The notes beneath the pieces are model-generated. The model did no database searches, was not told where the DNA came from, and was given only the letters and a program-made list of their open reading frames with translations. Below are positions 42,170 to 53,725 of a stretch of DNA of 64,000 nucleotides, piece by piece. The translations under genes were made by a program, and so were the position numbers. Each line of letters begins with the position of its first letter. Positions within the stretch are counted from its first letter, which is position 1. The stretch covers positions 903,470 to 967,469 of the forward strand of contig NW_003314336.1 in assembly GCF_000143415.4 (NCBI RefSeq). The letters are read 5' to 3'. The DNA is from Selaginella moellendorffii (taxonomy: Eukaryota > Streptophyta > Lycopodiopsida > Selaginellales > Selaginellaceae).

Positions 42170-45005
42170 ATTAGTGGTAAAATATGCCATACTAAAGTTG
42201 TGGATAACTCTATAGTGCAGTGCTAATGGATATTTGGCATGAGAAACAATGCTATTAGTCTTAACAAAGACATAGACACAAGTAAGAAATGCTATTGGTC
42301 TTAGCAAAGACATAGACACAAGTAAGAAGTGTCATAAAGGTAGCTTTGTGGAGCCGATGGTGTGGAAACACCGAATGTGCTAAGGCGTGATGCCTTGATA
42401 TCAAGTTGGTGGGTTTATGAAAATGCCTTCCCAAGGAATTCTAATGGAAAAGGAAATGGTATAGCCTAAGCTGGAAGACATACAATTAGAGTGTGGTGAC
42501 CTAGATAATGATGGAAGTGTGGAAGCACCAGTAATGAATTGTAGGATTTGACCACTATGAGGCAACTAAGCAAAATGTGTAAAATATAAACTGGTAAAAG
42601 GTAACTACCTAAGACTTTTTATTAGGATAAAGAAGTTAGATATACCTTTATATGGGGGATAAATTGCTTATATTGCGATATAGTAAGTCAATGTCGTAAA
42701 GGGAATGCTCATTGAAAAAGGCCATTATTGGGACACCCAAACACTCTAAAACACCAAGAAGTGGTATTTGGTGTCATGAGAGCATTAGATAAGGCATGAG
42801 GGACTAAGTCTCTAACAAATGATAGATAGTAAGTGCTATTCAATGTCCAAAGTTGCAAAGACGAGAGTAGTCCGTTTATTTGAATTGAACAAAACCAAAA
42901 AAGGATTTTGGCAAGGTTAGTGATGGGCATATAAAAAGCACATAAGTAACAGTGTTAATCCCAGTGTGTGGGATTACAAGGTGAGCGTACCTGAATTGAG
43001 GAACCACTCCTTAGGCTATTGGGTAGGTTCATCCCCAAGAATATTTGCTAAGGCATGGTAGAAAGTGCAAAGTTATCCTCTTAATCTAGAAGAGAATAAC
43101 CGAAAGAAACGTGTGGAGCCAAAAGCAAGTAATAAAGGGATAAAACTGAACCATATTAATCGAAGGGCATAACCAAGGGTGGTTATGTAACTTGAGAGTG
43201 GAGAATTAAGAGGTGCTCGAACGTGTTGTTACTAACAACCATGATGCCATGGAGAGTCTAAAATATGGAATTATCCATGTTAGACTATATGGCAATTAAA
43301 AAGCTTGTGAAAAGAGAGGCCTTAGCAAACTAAAAGACAGAGTTCATTCAATGTTCCTAAAGACAATTCTAAGTAGTTTAGTACTTAGAAAACTAAATGT
43401 AAATAGTTCATAGAACACGCGAAATCAGAGTGGTGCAGCAGAAGTGTAGTCTTGGAACTTGCTATAAAGCAAGGCTATCAAGGTTGGGGAAGTAGTTCCT
43501 GAATGTTCAAAGGGATGGCTTTGAACAAAAGTCAATGGTTAAAGACTTTCACGTTTATGCATGAACTATGTTACGGTGATTGAATGACTTGCTAAGCGAG
43601 GTTGGCAAGTTGGGGGAATAAGTACCTAGTTGAAGGTGTTAACTTCAAAAGGGGCGACCCATAGGGCCAAGCGTGGAGAAGTCCATACATGATCACAAAC
43701 TTGTCAAGTGAGAGGACTTGGCAATGCAGAGGAACTAAGTTCTTAAGCTGTGGTCTATAACACGTTTTGGGTATAAATTAGTGCACTAGTATGGGAGTCA
43801 CACCAGGCATCTTGGGTGATGCCATCTCGTGATGCATATATGGAGGTTAGGTTCAAGTCCCAACCCTTTAATGCTTGGGTTTGAGTCCTAAATCACTAGA
43901 GCGTGGTGATAGTTTGGAATATGGGGACACTTATATTTCGGTGGTCATGAACTCTCAATGAGGAGATTAGCTTGGGCACACTGCCAAGCAGGGGATGCCC
44001 CGGAGTCATGATACATGGTTAAATTGCTTAGAGTGAAAGCTTGGCATATCCAACTTGAACACTTTGGTGCAAGTGGCACCAAGGACGTGGTGAATGAGAT
44101 GAGGACACCTAGTCTTAGTTGCTATGGACCCTTGGCCGGAAAGGCTAGCTTGGGCGCACTACAAAGTATGGGGGATGCCCCCGGGGTCATAGTTAACAAT
44201 TTAAAAGGGTCTGGAGGACCTAGTACCTATTAGCAAACCTATTAAATATTAGATTATTAGGTGATCTTATGGCTAAACAAGGACGGGGGCCTTGTGAGGT
44301 TAAAGAAGAAGGTCCCTAGTTCAAAGTGTTGATTTGAACTATTGATAATGGTGTGATTTGGTCAAAGTGATCAAATGGGAAGGACACCAAAAGGGAAATC
44401 AGTGTGTCAATGGGATGTTATAATAAGTCCAAGAAAGTAGTCTCTAGGAAAGACCCATGGGAGAGTTGAAAAGTTGAGCCGTCAATGGAGCCTATAACAA
44501 AAAATGCTAAAGAGACCTACTAAGGGTGAACACCTTATGGACTTGGCAAAATGAAGCCTTTGTAATAAAACCAAAATGATACCTCAAGAATGGAGGTAGT
44601 GATTCTATATTGCTTGGTGCAACCATTAAAGGATAGGAGCAAAAGATTAATGGCCAAGTGTGGGCCATGAAATTCGTTAAAAGGAATTTAAATGGCAATA
44701 TTATGTGAGGAACACTAATGTATTAGATGTTAACAGATATTGGGAAAAGGAATATGTTTCCAAGGATGGATTCCTAAATGCTCCAATTTGATAAAGGTGA
44801 AAGCTCCAAGGGAGGGAGTGACAAGGTAACCAAATGATAGGGTTGTGGACAGCCTTAGCACAACTTATGATAGCTGGAACTTAGTGCTAAGATGGCACGA
44901 AATAAAAAGAGGATGATGGTGCCATCAAATAAAGAACTTCCTAGGATAGGGAAGTGGAATTTGCACAATATATGTAATGAAAGGTGTCGAAAACACCTAG
45001 GAAAT

Positions 45006-46123
45006 TGTAAGGAACCAACTCCCCGAGGTGTCATAGGCTAAAGTATCCCCGAAAGCATGACCAAAATGACAAAGAGTTCATCGGATGGGACCGAGTCTGA
45101 GATCGAGTCCAAGACCGACTTTAAGACCGACTCTAAGACCGAGTTCGAGATGGAGTTCGGAATCGAGTCCGAGGCCAATTTGGAGACCGAGTTCGAGACC
45201 GAGTTCGAGACAAAGTCCGAGATCCGAAAACGGTCCGAGACTGAGTCCGAGATCGAGTCCGAAGTTGAGTCCGAGATCAGGTTCAAGATCGAGTCCGAGA
45301 CTGAATCCGAAGTCGGGTCCGAGATTGAGTCTAAGATCGAGTCCGAGACCAAGTCCAAGTACTAATACAGGTCAAGGGGTGAAAACCCAAAGCATGCGTC
45401 TCCCGAGGGGGGTAGGGATAATGAGGTCCAAGAACCAGTCTTGAAGGAACTCTCCAGTGGTGCTTCCAAACTGACTTAAGGTTAAGACTGAGGCCGAGGG
45501 GCCTTGGGTGGGAGTGAGCATGGACTCGGGTGGTGCCGAAGGGGCCACCCAGGGAAGTGCTCAAGAGCAGCTCCCACTCCCAAAAGGGAAACCGATTGCA
45601 GTGCTCCCGGCTCATGTGGAATGGTGCCTCACTTGAGTACCGTGTGGCTCATTGGTCCTCACCCTTCCTAGGGGCTTGGGCCTTTCCTTCGGGATGGAAG
45701 TGGGGGGGTAGAGGTACCCATATTGGGCCGTTAGGCCATAGTGTTTCGCCCCGGCGTCCCGAAGCAAGTGTTGCACCCAAGACTTGGGATTTAGAGGGTC
45801 CCATGATCAAGTCTTGTGGTACCAAGGGATGTTAGGAACCTAGAGGCTTGGTGTGCTTGGCTGCTTGTGCCTGCGAGGAGTGTAACCGAACCTTAAGTCT
45901 AGTTTAACCTAGAGAGGGGCATTAGGAGAGATTTGGGAATCCGTGGATGGATGGTTAATGCTTTGTTGCTCGTGCAGTGAGTAGCTGAAACCAAGTAGGA
46001 CCAAGTAGGAGATGGTACCATAGGTGGGGACCTTGGTGAGGGAACTTAGCAAAAGCCAAAGCCGTGTTGGACAGATAGACGAGGTAACCTGGCAAATTGG
46101 AAAGGAAAAATTTGTGGCTTACA
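45006..46123 (+). mobile_element. Solo LTR of the chromovirus family
   Basis: 1118 bp, from TGTAAGGAACC to GTGGCTTACA, matching the LTRs at 51719 and 58102. It is flanked by GAAAT on both sides (45001-45005 and 46124-46128), so it is a true solo LTR left by recombination between two LTRs. It sits inside the non-coding element. Confidence 0.92.
45085..45360 (+). repeat. GAGTCCGAGxxC array in the solo LTR
   Basis: About 270 bp of imperfect 6/12-bp repeats with consensus GAGTCCGAGACC or GAGATC. Both strands stay open through it (acidic E/K-S-E on +, S-D-S-I/V on -). Confidence 0.75.
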
Positions 46124-46850
46124 GAAATTAACTTCGAGAAGTCAAGACTAAAAGTTCCAAAGAAGAATGGTTATATCGATGGAAGTTGAGACTACTCAAG
46201 AATGAGTAGTGGGATTGAGATAGATAAGGTGTCTTTAACAAGTTTAGCAAGAACTAAACCAATAAAAGGGAGAGAACCACCACAGGTGGTTGAATAAGTC
46301 TTTATGTTGAAGAGACTAAGCTCCTTAGAGGATGGACAAAGCATGGTGAGCCTTTGGTGTCAAACCATTGACAAATATTGGTTAGGTGCCAAGGATGGAA
46401 AGGGTAATATATGTTAGAATTACTTTATAAAATAGTTTATCGTTCAATGAGGACATCGAACTTCGTCTATAAGTGGTGGAGTTGTGAAATATAAAAATCC
46501 TTAAGCCCCAAAGAAGAGCCGAAAGGGTGTTATGTGGTAGTGGCCAAAGTGAAAGCCAAATGAGCGTAACATGTTTGGACTAAAAGCTCCAACTTGAAAA
46601 GTCAAGAGTGGGAGTGGAACTCCTGACGGAATGCTTAAGGAACAAGCATGAAGTGAGTAATAAAAGAATCTCTAGAAAAGGGATACAAAAGGACCAACAC
46701 ATGACATGTGGTGGAGTCCGAGATGGAGTCCGAGATGGACCTAAAATGGATCCGAGATGGAGTTCAAGATGGAGTCCGAGATGGAGTTCAAGATGGACCT
46801 GAGATGGACCCGAGATGGTGTCTGAGATGGACCAAGATGGAATTCGAGAT

Positions 46851-47462
46851 TATAGCGCATGTAATCATGAGATGAAATTTGGATATACTATCATTATGGA
46901 TCTTTGGAACCTTGGAGGATAAATGGGGATAAAATAGCCACTAAAGGCTCTCTCATCAAGCAATTGCCCCTTTTCCAATTAGCTTAAGGAGAGAGAGATA
47001 AAGTGTGCTACAGTTGGTATCAGAGCAAATGGCACGGGTTCGATTCTCATTGATTAGTGGCTACTTAAAAATATAATATACCCTTGAGCAAGGTATATTC
47101 CTACCCCTAAATTTGAAATCGTATGTATTGGGCATCCATGCGTACGTCCTTCCTCTTGTGTGGAGTATTCACGAATGAAAGTATCCACCGTGGGACTGCG
47201 GTATAGGTGGATGATTAGTTGCCTTATATGAAATAATTGGTCTACATAATGGAAGGATTGGTAGATTTAGTGCGGAAATGGAGGTGCTAATTCACCTTGG
47301 CTCAGTAGGGTTGTTAGTCAATAGTCAATAAAGACATTGACATCTCTGAAAGGGGGGGGTGAGTGTAGCGCATGTGATCATGGGATGAGATTTGGATATA
47401 CTGTCACCGTGGATCCTTGGAATCTTGGGGGATAAATGGGGATAAAATAGCCACTAAGGGCC
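46851..47462 (+). mobile_element. Third TRIM-like element, 3' LTR truncated
   Basis: A left repeat of 162 bp (46851-47012, ending GTGTGCTACA) is followed by TTGGTATCAGAGC. A purine tract (GAAAGGGGGGGGTGAG) precedes a second repeat copy starting TGTAGCGCATG at 47364, which stops after about 99 bp. The two copies share most bases. This is a separate family from the other TRIMs; again it lies inside the GAGTCC array of an LTR. Confidence 0.75.
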
Positions 47463-47577
47463 CGAAGATGGACTAGAGATGGAGTCTGAGACCAAGACCG
47501 AGACCGAGACTGGGATCAGGACCGAGGCCGAGTTGGAGTCCCAGTCCGAGTTCGAGTCAGAGGGTGAAAGCGCAAAG

Positions 47578-47870
47578 CATTCATCTCCCAGACCCTAGGG
47601 GGTTTGGTGAGCTCCAAAAGTATAGTAAGGGGAGGACTCCAATGGAGCCAATTTAGCTAGGAAAGGGCCTGGGCCAACATTCGTCTCCCAGACCCTGGGG
47701 GGTTTGGTGAGCTCCAAAAGTATAGTAAGGGGAGGACTCCAATGAAGCCAATTTAGCTAGGAAAGGCCTGGGCCAGCATTCATTTCCTAGACCCTGGGGG
47801 GTTTGGTGAGTTCCAAAAGTATAGTAGGGGGAGGACTCCAGTGGAGCCAATTTAGCTAGGAAAGGCCAGT
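47578..47870 (+). repeat. Three tandem copies of a 100-bp unit
   Basis: Units start at 47578, 47678 and 47777 with CATTC(A/G)T(C/T)TCC and share GGGGGGTTTGGTGAG. The 5' LTR has a single copy, so the amplification is specific to the 3' LTR. Confidence 0.8.
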
Positions 47871-48740
47871 TTGGCCTAGGAAGGCTGTACCTAGGTGTTG
47901 GGTGATGGGATAACCACTAGGAAGTTCAAGGCTAAACTGAATATAGACCAACAAGTGGGGTAGCTTGGTGAAGTGTTCAAAAGCCATCTCTAGTTCCCCC
48001 GGGAGATCAAATGGCCGATGCTCCCAGTCCAAGTGTGGGTGGCACTACCTACTTGGATACCTGGCGTGGCTCAACGAAACCTCACTCTAACCCCAGGCAG
48101 AAGGTGGGGAGAATACCCATAAGGCTCGCGTAAAGCTATGGTGTTCCAAAATGTTGTCCCAAAGTCCCAGACTATGGAAAGGAAGAGGAGTGGTCCTCTG
48201 GTGTAGTGACTAATGATATAGTCATGTGATGAGGAAGTCCTATAGGACAGTAAGACTTAGTGGTCGGGCCTATGGGCCTTGTCCCAGTAACAGTGTTGGC
48301 AAACACGGCCATGGACAGAAAAGTGACTTGGTGGGGACTATAAAAGGGATATTGGGGAAGGTTGTTCCCCATGTCTGTGAGCATCTTAAGGATGCTAAGA
48401 AATGGACCTAGAATGGTCACTCATGGACAGATGGCCCAGTCTTTAAGAGACAGGATTGTGATGCAAGTGGTGTTCGACCACTAGTGTGACCAAGGTGAAT
48501 GGGCATGGCCTTAACGTAACGGGCTGGTATGTCGATGGTACCTTGGGGTATTCGTCATGAGATCGGACACGTGGAGCACTTGGACTAAGTGCAATGGTTG
48601 AGTGGCATGGATGCCATTCTTGGGGCTAGCAAGTCCTTAAGTCCAAAATAGGACTTATGGAGGTTGTGAGTGAGATTCCTTCAAGTGATCGAAGGTGTGG
48701 TTAAGTGATTAAAGTAGAATGGAAAATTTAGTTGCTTACA

Positions 48741-51718
48741 GGCAATAGGGTGGGAGAGAGCACAAAAGCATCTGCTAGAAGGGGTGTTATTCTTATTTCT
48801 TCATTATCTTTTAAATTTAGATTGTAAAATGCAATGAAGATCGAAAGAAAGAGTAAATATAAGCACAACAATAATTAAAGTTCTAGATCTTGCAAAAAAC
48901 TAACTTTCCATCCACGACAATGCTTGCCAACTGTAGCGCACGTGGTTTTGACCCTTTATCCTATGGTGATTTACCATAGGATAACACCACAAAGCGGAAC
49001 CTAAACCCTCTTTGTGCCACATGACAGATGCCACGTGTCACATGCCACGTGTCCATAGGAACCCGAGGTTCAGGGCCTTGGGCCGCTGAACGAAGGAACG
49101 GTGCCAAACTCCCAAGCATGGGGCCAAGGAGTGATGGAACCGAACCACGGAGCAACTCCCGAGCATACATCCCAAGGAGCGAAGGGACAGGGGCCCAGAG
49201 CGACGACTTGGAACAGTCCTGGAGCAACCAGCATCCCAATGCCAGGACCAGCACGCAAAACGGAGCCAAATGAAGTCTGGCGCTATTTCGGCATACTGGT
49301 GGCCTAACGCGAGGATATGGGTACTCCACCAGCTAGCATGGAATGGAACTTGGGCTTAGACCCAAGCTGGACGCAGAACAAGGACAGGCACGCAAGCGGG
49401 AGCTAGACTATGCCTCAGGTTGGTCGGCCATGCCCAACTTACCCACTATCCCTACTATACATTTGGAACCCCCCACAGCCCCTCCTTGAGGAACACACGC
49501 TTTGGGCTTTCACCCCAAGCCTCCCTTAGTACCAGGAGTTAGTCTCTGGGATAAGCTCAAAATTTATTAAATATGGAATGTCCTTAGATTGCAAATTTGG
49601 ACACGGGACGAACACCATTGTGTTCAGGACGATCTCTACATTCCGTAGATATGCCAAATGAGCAAATATGGACACTTTCCATAAATAGCATCTGGGACGA
49701 ATTGAGACTAACACAAAGGGCATGATAGTGAGGGTGTTTGGCAGACACGGTAAGCTATCATCTAGCGATGTTGAGGGACCAATCTCAATATCGCGGGGGT
49801 TCTTGATACTAGCAAGTGCAAGCCAATGACTCAAGTTTCTCAAACTAGGCCGAGTATGCTCAGCAAGAAACACATAGGGTTCCTACCTTATGTTTATCCA
49901 ATCTAAGTGCATGGTCATTGACCAGTTTCTCAACTAGCTCAAGTGGGAACTGATAACGGGTCCAACAATACCGACCTCCTGCCATCGCGGCAGTAAGGTA
50001 AGAGTGTCCGTAAGGACTGGTCGACAGGTAACTTTCGATACCCGAAGTCACATTCGCGACACTCTCCCCCCCTTGGGAAGATCGACGTCCTCGTCGATGC
50101 ATACTCCAGTCTAGAATACCGCCAAGGAAACAACTCCAAAAAAAGTTCACGGTACTCACACTATGTGAGAAATGCACCAACTTAAATGAGTTAGGGGGTA
50201 ACCTCTTTGTCTAATGCGGATGCGCTACCAGCTCAGACACCTTCTGGCCGTCGCCGACAAGGAAATGACCAACGGAGTCAGCCACCCTTGCTGCTCTGGG
50301 TGTCACCCAGCTACAAAAGTGTGATATGCCCTGCCCGCAGAGACATAGAGAGAGAAGCCAGAGGCCCCAACCCTCCTGAGCAAAGAAACCAAACCCGTCG
50401 GTAAGGTTTAGATAGACTACTATCAACAGGCAATTTAGAGTTGTTTACACGGTCACGCCCTTGCACGGAATAAGGAACATCAACAAAGAGGCGGGTTATG
50501 TGACCAGTCGACAGTAGCTACCCCATAACTAGAGATTTCAACATGCACACGAAGTGCCGAAGCCAGTCTGCCTATACTGGCCCAAACTCAAAGATCAATA
50601 GATGGACAATATCAAAGTCATAGACAATGATATCTGAGAGTCTTAAATATCAGTGAATATATCTTAGATTAGAACACAAAAGTATTCCAAGTAAGTTATC
50701 ATCTGATAAACTAGTATTATAGTAGATAGGAACCACCAAGATCACTAACTTTGGAAAATATAAGATTCACCATCCAACAAAATTCAATAGCAAGTATATC
50801 ATCAAGGAAACTCAATGATGAAACTTAACTACCGAAGATGGTAGACAGTAAGCCAACAACTTACTAGAGAGAACTCAAAGAACACAAAGTATCATTGACT
50901 AACAAGCACAATGCTCGCGAATGTATCACCCAAAGGAAATAACATCCAAATCTATCAAAACTAACTCGAGCAACAATTAACAGAAGAGAATGAATGTGGG
51001 AAGACCAACAAACACTCATGCCTGCCAACAATCACAAAAGCCAATCTGAATAGATCCCAGCCAACAATACCAAGGAACTCAAGTTGCCTAAGCAAGTGTC
51101 AGCAACATCCTACTGACGTCTCAAACCCAAGAGACCAATCCAGAGCAAACCACAAAGAACATGTGGTATTGCGAAAAGCCAAAAGCCATCAAAAAGAACA
51201 ACTAACCATCATGAAAGATCATCAATCATCCCATTAATAAAGAGATGCAAAATCATCGTCTAAGAAGGAATCCACCATCCCAAAGAATAGCAAATCAATC
51301 TAGATCAACGATAATCAAGCAAAACCTCTGACAAAGATAATCAATTATCCCAGATGATAGTCAATCATCACCAATGATTGCTAGATGCAAATACTAACTT
51401 CAACATCGAAGCTAAAGAGCCAAAAATGCCTTCCCCGAATAACTCCGGACAAATGGAACAATGAGTATGAAAACTCAAAGAACCAAAAGCTCGAAGAAGC
51501 CTATAGCTAAGTCTTGCCTAATAATGATCACGAGTCTCATAGAAGCGAACTTCAATGCTAAAGAAGAAATCATGGTGCAACCCATAATATCTTCCTCAAC
51601 ACATCCATAAGCCAAACTTCATAATGCCAAAGCTAATGAAGAGCATTTCTGCATCAATCCAAAAGCTAAGCATAACGAAGCTATGCTTAACAAGTGATCA
51701 TCAAATGATCCTCCATGA
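48741..51718. other. Non-coding, repeat-derived stretch
   Basis: No gene was found. At 48932 there is an LTR-like start (TGTAGCGCACGTGG) similar to the third TRIM-like family. It is followed by a perfect 12-bp-arm hairpin (48956-48984) and two CCACGTGTC words (49031-49054). From about 50560 the + strand is A/C-rich and G-poor. That composition continues after the chromovirus at 59266, so this was one continuous region before the insertion. Confidence 0.5.
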
Positions 51719-52862
51719 TGTAAGGAACCGACTCCCCAAGATGTCGTAGGCTAAAGGATCCCCAAAAGCTTGACCGAAATGACAAAGAGTTCATCGGATG
51801 AGACCAAGTTGAGGATCGAGTCCAAGACCGACTCTAGGACCGAGTTCGAGATAGAGTCCGGAATCGAGTCCGAGACCGACTCGGGGACTGAGTTCGAGTC
51901 CGAGTTCGAGACCGAGTTCGAGACGGAGTCCGAGATCCGAAATCGGGTCCGAGACCGAGTCCGAGGTCGAGTCCGAGGTCGGGTCCGAGATCGGGTCCGA
52001 GATCGAGTCCGAGACCGAATCCGAAGTCGGATCTGAAATCGGGTCCGAGATCGAGCCAGAGACTAAGTCCAAATACTAATACCGGTCAAGGGGTGAAAGC
52101 CCAATGCGTGTGTCTCCTGGGGGGGGGCTGTAGGGGGTTCCAAAAGTATAGTAGGGATAGTGAGGTCCAGGAACCAGTCTTGAAGGAACTCTCTAGTGGT
52201 GCTTCCAAACTGACTTGAGGTTGAGACTGGGGCCGAGGGGCCTTGGGTGGGAGTGAGCATGGGCCTGAGTGGTGCCGGAGGGGCCACCCAGGGAAGTGCT
52301 CAAGAGCACCTCCCACTCCCGAAAGGGAAACCGACTGCGGTGCTCCCAGCTCAGGTGGAGTGGTGCCCCACTTGAGTACCTTGTGGCTCATTGGTCCTTG
52401 CCCTTCCTAGGGGCTTGGGCCTTCCCTTCGGGATGGAAGTGGGGGGGTAGAGGTACCCATACCGGGCCGTTAGGCCACGGTGTTTCGCCCCGACGTCCCG
52501 AAGCAAGTGCTGCACCCAAGACTTGGGATTTAGAGGGTCCCATGATCAAGTCTTGTGGTACCAAGGGGTGTTAGGAATCTGGAGGCTTAGTGTGCTTGGC
52601 TGTTTGTGCCTGCGGGGAGTGTAGCCAAACCTTAAGTCCAGTCTAACCCGGGGAGGGGGATTGGGAGAGATTTGAGAATCCGTAGATGGATGGCTAACAC
52701 TCCGTTGCTCGTGCAGTAAGTAGCTGAAACCAAGTAGGACCAAGTAGGAGCTGGTACCATAGGCGGGAACCTTGGCGAGGGAACTTAGCACAAGCCAAGG
52801 CAGAGTTGGTCGGATAGACGAGGTAAGTTGGCAAATTGGAAAGGAAAAATTTGTGGCTTACA
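51719..52862 (+). repeat. 5' LTR of the chromovirus
   Basis: 1144 bp, TGTAAGGAACC to GTGGCTTACA. It contains the GAGTCC array at 51808-52072. Confidence 0.95.
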
Positions 52863-52865
52863 ATT

Positions 52866-52877
52866 TGGTATCGGAGC
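52866..52877 (+). other. Primer-binding site of the chromovirus
   Basis: TGGTATCGGAGC, 3 bp after the 5' LTR; one base differs from the tRNA-iMet type TGGTATCAGAGC. Confidence 0.85.
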
Positions 52878-52921
52878 CTCTTCCTCAGTTCTAGCGAAGG
52901 ATAGAGGCAGATTGCTGGGAG

Positions 52922-53725
52922 ATGGCAAGGGCAAGACGTAAGCAAACCCAGGCAGAGACGGAACCTCCTCCAGAGCTGGAGCCTCCGGTCGAACAGGAGG
53001 CTATGGATGAGGAATCCTTGCATGAGGAGGACTCCAGTGAGGCAACTTCCAAACAGGAGTCTGGTGGTGAGGTTCGGTCATCCAAGGCTCGATTGGATGT
53101 TCTAGAAGGACAATTGGCACAGACTAATGCCCTGCTAGAGACTCTCGTACGCAAGCTAAAGCGTGACGAGAAGCAGAAGAAAAAGCAAAAGACTGCGGAT
53201 GCTGGCAGCGCAGAAGGTGCGGACCCTTCGGCAGGGACTGAGGCAAAACCAGACAAGGTCGAACAGACCGAAGTGGAATCAGTCCCTCAGGTAGTTCCCA
53301 AGTACAAACCAAAGCCCCCACCGGTCTTCAAGGGAGTGAACGACTATAAGGTGGTGGAGGATTGGTTTTACGATATGGAGGACTACTTCCGAGCGTTGCG
53401 ATTACTGAGCTCGGAGAAGGTCCCATGTGCAAAACCATACTTGGCAGATAATGCCAAGTCTTGGTGGAGAACGACAGAGGCCAACGAAGGACTGGTGGCC
53501 ACTTGGGAAATGATGAAAGCGAGGATCCGCGCAACTTACGTTCCTCCGAATGCTACTCTGCATCTAAGGGACGAGCTGAGTAGGCTGAAGCAGACTGGAA
53601 CCATTCAGGAGTATGTGAATGGGTTTATGGCAAAGAGGATACTTGTCACGGACATGGGGGATATGGATGCATTCCATGCCTTCATATCAGGTTTGCAAAC
53701 CTGGGCTTGCATTGCAGCGAAGTAA
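52922..53725 (+). pseudogene. gag: gag, N-terminal part, ends at a frameshift
   Basis: 267 residues: a Glu-rich N-terminus, a Lys-rich coiled segment and a retrotransposon gag (PF03732-type) region with F-K-G-V-N-D-Y, W-F-Y-D-M-E-D-Y-F, W-W-R-T and [10 protein letters not shown]. The frame hits TAA at 53723-53725, while the rest of gag ([11 protein letters not shown]) continues one frame over from about 53715. The break lies inside the capsid region rather than at a gag-pol border, so a single-base indel is more likely than programmed frameshifting. Confidence 0.85.

Larger units (their letters stand above)
40638..46482 (+). other. Interior of the non-coding element
   Basis: No convincing coding sequence on either strand; the + strand is C-poor and purine-rich. 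It contains a TRIM (41460-42169) and a solo LTR (45006-46123). Around 43845-43905 two T-arm-like words (GGTTCAAGTCC, GGTTTGAGTCC) match the 3' UTR of the chromovirus. Confidence 0.6.
38828..48740 (+). mobile_element. Non-coding LTR retrotransposon (LARD-like), 9.9 kb, with nested insertions
   Basis: Both LTRs begin TGTGA and end in a TTACA context. The element is flanked by AGCAA (38823-38827) and GGCAA (48741-48745), a 5-bp duplication with one transition. A tRNA-iMet-type primer-binding site follows the 5' LTR, and a purine tract (GTGGTGGAGT) precedes the 3' LTR. The 5.9 kb interior has no long frame and no recognisable gag or pol. Its 3' part (about 43740-44240) resembles the 3' UTR of the chromovirus at 51719-59260 (about 57840-58040), so the two are related. 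Insertions inside it: TRIMs at 39113 and 41460, a solo LTR at 45006 and a TRIM-like element at 46851. Confidence 0.8.
46483..48740 (+). repeat. 3' LTR of the non-coding element
   Basis: Partner of 38828-40622. It is longer because of a TRIM-like insertion (46851-47462) and a triplicated 100-bp unit (47578-47870). It ends GTTGCTTACA. Confidence 0.8.

Noticed and set aside
45038-45365. Open frames with S-D-S-I or E-S-E-I repeats in the LTR arrays
   Set aside because: They arise because the 12-bp unit lacks stop codons in several frames; there is no start context or conserved gene structure.
50190-50260. tRNA-like stretch on the minus strand (GAGCTGGTAGCGCATCC)
   Set aside because: It looks like a D-arm/A-box, but no matching acceptor stem, balanced anticodon arm or proper B-box follows. 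At most it is a decayed tRNA-derived repeat.
52063-52574. About 100-residue open frames repeated in each chromovirus LTR
   Set aside because: They recur only because the LTR is repeated; they lie downstream of the array in LTR sequence and have no known domain.
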